A stretch of 17,291 bases of DNA from JAICLL01 sp035252155 (GTDB lineage Bacteria; Planctomycetota; Planctomycetia; Pirellulales; JAICIG01). The notes under the pieces were generated by a model. It saw nothing but the letters and a program-made list of their open reading frames with translations. It had not been told where the DNA came from and ran no database searches. Shown piece after piece: positions 14,116 to 17,291 of this stretch; positions within the stretch are counted from its first letter, which is position 1; the number at the start of each line of letters is the position of its first letter. The position numbers were made by a program, and so were the translations under genes. The stretch is taken from positions 1 to 17,291 of the forward strand of contig DATFDL010000426.1 in the NCBI GenBank assembly GCA_035252155.1, read 5' to 3'.

Positions 14116-14787
14116 TTATGGCTCATATGAGGGCCGGTAGCAGGCTCTGAAACGTCGGACGGGCGGTTGTTCGTCGTCGAGGAAGTCGTCGAACCGCTGG
14201 CACGCCAGCCCGGCCTCTTCGAACATGCCCAGTTCCGCGCGAGTTAAGGGCCAGGGCATCTGCCCTTCCGGCCCGTCGATCTCTCGGCCGCGTGTAATCA
14301 CAACCAGTCGCCCAGCGGGTGAAAGCCACTTGGACATTTCCCTCATCGCTCCGGGGCGAATGCTTTGGGGGAACACTTGCAGCGTGTACGCCTCGAAAAT
14401 CAGGTCGAAAGCACCACGCCAAGCGATCGGCGCGTGGAATAGGTCTCGCACTTCATAAACGACTGGCGATTGGGGGAAACGACGCCGGCACCAGTCAACC
14501 GCTGTCGGCGAGACGTCGAACGCCGTCACACGAAACCCGTGTGCCCCAAGATACTCGGCGTCGTCTCCCAGTCCGCAGCCGACGACGAGCGCCGAACCGC
14601 GTGGCACTCGTCCGCTCTCTTCGCTGAACCAAGACACAAGGTGAGGGTTCGGGGAGAGATCGACCCAAGGGATATCGCGTGGATTATCGCCCGCCTCGGC
14701 GTACAAGGGCTCGAACCACCCTAAATAGTCGCCTTCACCCAGATGCTGCGCGGCCAGGGCTCGTGCGCGCGTTCGACTGTTACCCAT
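14116..14787 (-). CDS. Class I SAM-dependent methyltransferase
   Basis: A 223-aa soluble methyltransferase. Motif I is ALVVGCGLGDDAEYL (66-80), the ribose-binding acid is D91 in AFDVSPTAVDWCRRRFP, and YEVRDLF (111-117) and FDLIFEAYTLQVFP (127-140) follow. The C-terminal PWPLTRAELGMFEEAGL is a common family ending. It resembles the thiopurine methyltransferase-like branch in its N-terminal DYLGWFEPLYAEAGDNPRDIPW, but the substrate cannot be told. Its ATG overlaps the stop of the upstream GNAT gene by 8 nt (ATGGGTAA), with GGAAA about 8 nt upstream. The two are probably translationally coupled. Confidence 0.87.
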   Translation of the reverse strand: MGNSRTRARALAAQHLGEGDYLGWFEPLYAEAGDNPRDIPWVDLSPNPHLVSWFSEESGRVPRGSALVVGCGLGDDAEYLGAHGFRVTAFDVSPTAVDWCRRRFPQSPVVYEVRDLFHAPIAWRGAFDLIFEAYTLQVFPQSIRPGAMREMSKWLSPAGRLVVITRGREIDGPEGQMPWPLTRAELGMFEEAGLACQRFDDFLDDEQPPVRRFRACYRPSYEP

Positions 14788-15298
14788 TGGCGATTTCCGA
14801 GGATTGGCTTGCCGCTTGAGGCCAGACGCGTGAATGGTGGGTTGGTCTGACCATAATTGTAACGGGCCGGCCTCCCGCCGCGTCCTGGCCGGCCAAGCGC
14901 CATCCTCGCGCGGCGTAGTATGCCTCGCGGTCGGGCGTGAACAAGTACAATTTCGCGATTCCCAGCCGCCTCGCCTCAGCCACCGCTGCCGCTAACAACC
15001 GGCCACCGATCCCGCGTCCTCGTAAATCACTCCGAACGTAAAGGTTGCCTAGCCACGGCGACAAGTCATCGCGTCCCGGAAGGTCGCGGCTAAGGAGGCT
15101 GACCGACCCGGCAGGCTGCCCGTTGGCGTCGATGGCAACAAGGGTCGTTGGGACCTGGTCCGCGTCAGTTTGCGCCAGCAGTTCATCGCGGCAAGTATCT
15201 AGCGACCAACCTGCGTACAGTTCGGCCCACTGGCCAAAATGCCACGTCGCCAAAATGTCGGCGAGCTCCAGCCGGTGTGCAAGCGAAACGATCTTCAC
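14780..15298 (-). CDS. GNAT family N-acetyltransferase
   Basis: A single-domain GNAT of 172 aa if started at the GTG at 15298. It opens VKIVSLAHRLELADILATWH, has LGNLYVRSDLRGRGIGGRLL with the acetyl-CoA loop RGRGIG at 93-98, and LYLFTPDREAYYAARGWRL near 117-135. GAGGG lies about 4 nt before this GTG, and relatives I recall begin at this point. A longer frame from an ATG at 15343 would add 15 residues without an obvious ribosome binding site. The last 20 or so residues are a polar tail outside the fold. It would acetylate an unknown amine. The downstream methyltransferase start overlaps its stop. Confidence 0.85.
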   Translation of the reverse strand: MKIVSLAHRLELADILATWHFGQWAELYAGWSLDTCRDELLAQTDADQVPTTLVAIDANGQPAGSVSLLSRDLPGRDDLSPWLGNLYVRSDLRGRGIGGRLLAAAVAEARRLGIAKLYLFTPDREAYYAARGWRLAGQDAAGGRPVTIMVRPTHHSRVWPQAASQSSEIANG

Positions 15299-15364
15299 TG
15301 GTCCCTCTGAAGTTATTGTTGACTGTGAAAAACTGTCAGGCATACTTCGTGGCTCGCACGGGCA

Positions 15365-16150
15365 TCAATGACCGGCGCAAGCAATCCAATCAGGAAGCTG
15401 GTCAAACAGTCGATCCATGATTTTTTGCGTATTACTCTCGAAAACGTGCATTTTGCCGTCATAGGCTTCTCCGCCACCTTCGCCCACCAAGTCAGAAACG
15501 CCGCGGAGGATCAGCGTGCGGATTCCGTTTCTCCGGCCGACCCAGGCGATGCTTGCCGATTCCCAGTCGCCGACGACCGCCCCGTACTTGCTACTCAGCC
15601 TCGGGATTTCGTCAGCGACAAGATCACGGTCGCCTGAAATCATCAACGACCGAGCGACCTTGTGCGGATAGCGACCGTTTAGCCAGTCCAAGTCGATCTC
15701 GGTGCAATAGTGAGCAAGATGCTCGTCGTTGTCTCCCATCTGCCCATGAATATCGTAGACGAGGGCCCGCTCGACGAGAACAATCGTTCCGGTCTCCACC
15801 TTGCCTTGGAATCCTCCACAGGTGCCGAGATTGATGACGAGCGATGGCGCGCACCGATCGACGACGTACTGCATCGAAGCGGCGGCCGCAATTTTTCCCC
15901 AGCCGCCGTGGAAGAACAGAACCGACTTGGCTTGCTTGCCGATGGGGGCTGTAAACCATTCACCCAATGCCGAAGTGTGATTGCCACATTGGGGAAACCG
16001 GCCTCGCGTAGCGCGCCATTCGACGTCGGCTGAAACGATGACAACGACGTCGCTACGCGCTGGATGGGTGAACAACGCTTTCTCCACGCGACCAAAAGGT
16101 CCGTCGTATTCGGTACCTGCGCCGCGCTCGCTGGTTTTGGCTGGTTTCAT
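15365..16150 (-). CDS. Nucleoside phosphorylase-fold protein, MTA/SAH nucleosidase-like
   Basis: A 261-aa cytoplasmic protein of the PNP/UDP phosphorylase superfamily. Motifs match the 5'-methylthioadenosine/S-adenosylhomocysteine nucleosidase branch in order: VIVSADVEW (37-45), GGWGKIAAA (82-90), INLGTCGG (106-113), GDWESASIAWV (194-204, in place of the usual MEGAAIA) and the catalytic-type RGVSDLVG (216-223). If it acts as such, it would cleave S-adenosylhomocysteine or methylthioadenosine to adenine and a ribosyl product. Departures from the common motifs mean another nucleoside substrate is possible. The start at 16150 has GGTGGGAAAG directly upstream and follows the ECF tail gene by 17 nt. 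A longer frame from 16366 overlaps that gene and is rejected. Confidence 0.8.
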   Translation of the reverse strand: MKPAKTSERGAGTEYDGPFGRVEKALFTHPARSDVVVIVSADVEWRATRGRFPQCGNHTSALGEWFTAPIGKQAKSVLFFHGGWGKIAAAASMQYVVDRCAPSLVINLGTCGGFQGKVETGTIVLVERALVYDIHGQMGDNDEHLAHYCTEIDLDWLNGRYPHKVARSLMISGDRDLVADEIPRLSSKYGAVVGDWESASIAWVGRRNGIRTLILRGVSDLVGEGGGEAYDGKMHVFESNTQKIMDRLFDQLPDWIACAGH

Positions 16151-16167
16151 CTTTCCCACCCGGAACG

Positions 16168-17291
16168 TCAATCTCTTTCTTGTGGTGAGAAAAACGTCCA
16201 ATAGGGATTCTTGGGGTCCGGGGCCGATCGGTCCGCTCGGTCGCGGCGCCACACCTCCTGGCCGTCGAGCTCGACGTGCGACTCGGCGTCGGACGAACGA
16301 ATCAGCGCGTATTGCCAGCGCGCTTCGGCGAACGATTCGCCAACGGCCTCGATCAAGAGCAGACATTCTGGATTCGTATCATGCGCGAAGGCGAAGACCG
16401 CGCCGTCGCACACCTTATGTTCTTCGTCGGTGTATCGGCAAACCGGCTGGACCAACAGCCGCAGCTCGGAGCGAGACCGGCCGGGATCCCAGAATTCGTG
16501 GGCGCTAAACCGGCGCGCGGCCTCTTTCATTTGCCGCAGACGTGCGGGTTTTTTCAACGCGGGAGGCGGGCTGCCGGTGAGCTCCGACGGCTCAAAGCCC
16601 GCAGTTTGTGGTTCCCAACGGACCTGGATCGGCGTTTCGAGCGCAACGGTCGGCGCGGAAGAGAGCGAAACGGAGTGGACCCACATGCCCTCCTGTTGCG
16701 GCTGCTGAAACAGTTCCAAAAAGGCGACCGGTCGGCCCCGAGTTCCCCACGCCCAGAGCGTGCCGCGATTGTGAACCCGTGCGGGATCGCCGAAGGCCAG
16801 CAGCGGCGTTTCGATCAGTTCGATCGCTTGGCCATCAACGAGCCGTTTCCGTTTCAGTCGGCGCACGTGCTCGGTGGCCACGCCGAGGGCCGCCTTCGCC
16901 GCTCGCACTTCAGGCGATTCCGGCTTCGCATCGGCCGCATCCGCCGATAGCGGCTTGTCGGCCGCGTCGTTGGCGGGAGTGGAATTCACATTCGACACAG
17001 GCGCGGGGCCGTGCCGCACCCCAGTCTTCGGATCGGAATCGTCGGCGGAAACCGCCCCCGAGCGAGCGACCAACGGGTCCCCCGGCGACGACGGTTGCGC
17101 CTTGCCCGTGCGGCTCGGCGCCACGGTCGTCCCCACGACGGCGATCGCCAAGATCACGCAGCTAGCGACCCCCAGCTTGCCGAGCAGCATCGACTTGATC
17201 ACGCTCTGCGCGAGCAAAACCGCCTGCGCGGAAACGGCGCTCGACGTGGCGCCGCCGGCGGAATAGATCATCGCCGCTTTGGCGGTGGAGC
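16168..17291 (-). CDS. ECF sigma factor with membrane anchor and extracellular domain (partial, C-terminal part)
   Basis: The frame runs off the right edge. The six codons before the first visible ATG (17271) read STAKAA. The sequence then continues MIYSAGGATSSAVSAQAVLLAQSVIKSMLLGKLG, the tail motif I know from planctomycete extracytoplasmic-function sigma factors that carry C-terminal extensions. A membrane helix follows (about 17119-17187, LLGKLGVASCVILAIAVVGTTVA). Next come an Ala/Pro/Ser/Asp-rich linker and a domain of about 230 residues with LRLLVQPVCRYTDEE and CDGAVFAFAHDTNPECLLLIEAV, which I associate with planctomycete hypothetical domains. The sigma-2 and sigma-4 domains should lie beyond the edge. 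The outer domain could sense an envelope signal; this is inference. The ATG at 17271 is probably internal and not the true start. Confidence 0.78.
   Translation of the reverse strand, partial: STAKAAMIYSAGGATSSAVSAQAVLLAQSVIKSMLLGKLGVASCVILAIAVVGTTVAPSRTGKAQPSSPGDPLVARSGAVSADDSDPKTGVRHGPAPVSNVNSTPANDAADKPLSADAADAKPESPEVRAAKAALGVATEHVRRLKRKRLVDGQAIELIETPLLAFGDPARVHNRGTLWAWGTRGRPVAFLELFQQPQQEGMWVHSVSLSSAPTVALETPIQVRWEPQTAGFEPSELTGSPPPALKKPARLRQMKEAARRFSAHEFWDPGRSRSELRLLVQPVCRYTDEEHKVCDGAVFAFAHDTNPECLLLIEAVGESFAEARWQYALIRSSDAESHVELDGQEVWRRDRADRSAPDPKNPYWTFFSPQERD

Noticed and set aside
4741..16150. Integron-like cassette array, because of many small one-direction genes including GNATs, methyltransferases and a toxin-antitoxin pair
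   Set aside because: Genes are joined by 4-8 nt overlaps or short gaps with no room for attC sites; I found no repeated attC-like palindromes and no integrase.

Overview
The window (about 17.3 kb, GC-rich) looks like a chromosomal segment of a planctomycete, most likely Pirellulales-like. This is inferred from three things. First, an ECF sigma factor tail with the STAKAAM motif and a membrane anchor runs off the right edge. Second, there is a small membrane protein with an 'RFSLRTFLVV' N-terminus. Third, many proteins are of kinds I associate with planctomycete genomes. I ran no database search; names rest on motifs and remembered family patterns.

Layout. Positions 1-569 hold an unresolved edge and a small hypothetical gene on the minus strand. 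Positions 570-4762 hold a plus-strand sugar-catabolism operon: gnd (6-phosphogluconate dehydrogenase), zwf (glucose-6-phosphate dehydrogenase) and glk (glucokinase). Together these phosphorylate glucose and run both oxidative steps of the pentose phosphate pathway; no 6-phosphogluconolactonase gene is visible. The gnd-zwf gap carries a long perfect inverted repeat built of GGGTTCA heptamers. zwf and glk are adjacent with no gap, and the glk end overlaps the end of a convergent methyltransferase gene by 22 bp.

From 4741 to the right edge every gene reads on the minus strand. In transcription order these are: an ECF sigma factor tail (partial), a nucleoside phosphorylase-fold (MTA/SAH nucleosidase-like) protein, a GNAT acetyltransferase, a SAM methyltransferase, a secreted thioredoxin-like protein, an XRE-cupin regulator with its own promoter/operator, a C-terminally abnormal SAM methyltransferase, a DUF3303 protein, a GNAT-GNAT-cupin triple fusion, a tandem GNAT-GNAT protein, a class V aminotransferase, a broken GNAT N-terminus, a RelE/ParE-type toxin-antitoxin pair, a broken GNAT C-terminus, a membrane-anchored hypothetical protein, and another SAM methyltransferase. 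Many joints are 4-8 nt overlaps or short gaps, so much of this is probably organised in operons.

The accessory half is dense in acyl-transfer and methyl-transfer domains (seven GNAT domains, two of them in fragments, and three methyltransferases) and shows gene decay around the toxin-antitoxin pair. The best candidate for something not described is the block from 10904 to 7388: a palindrome-bearing promoter followed by three tightly packed genes (GNAT-GNAT-cupin, GNAT-GNAT, PLP aminotransferase) that could act as a small-molecule modification unit. That reading is inference; the fusions and overlaps are directly visible.
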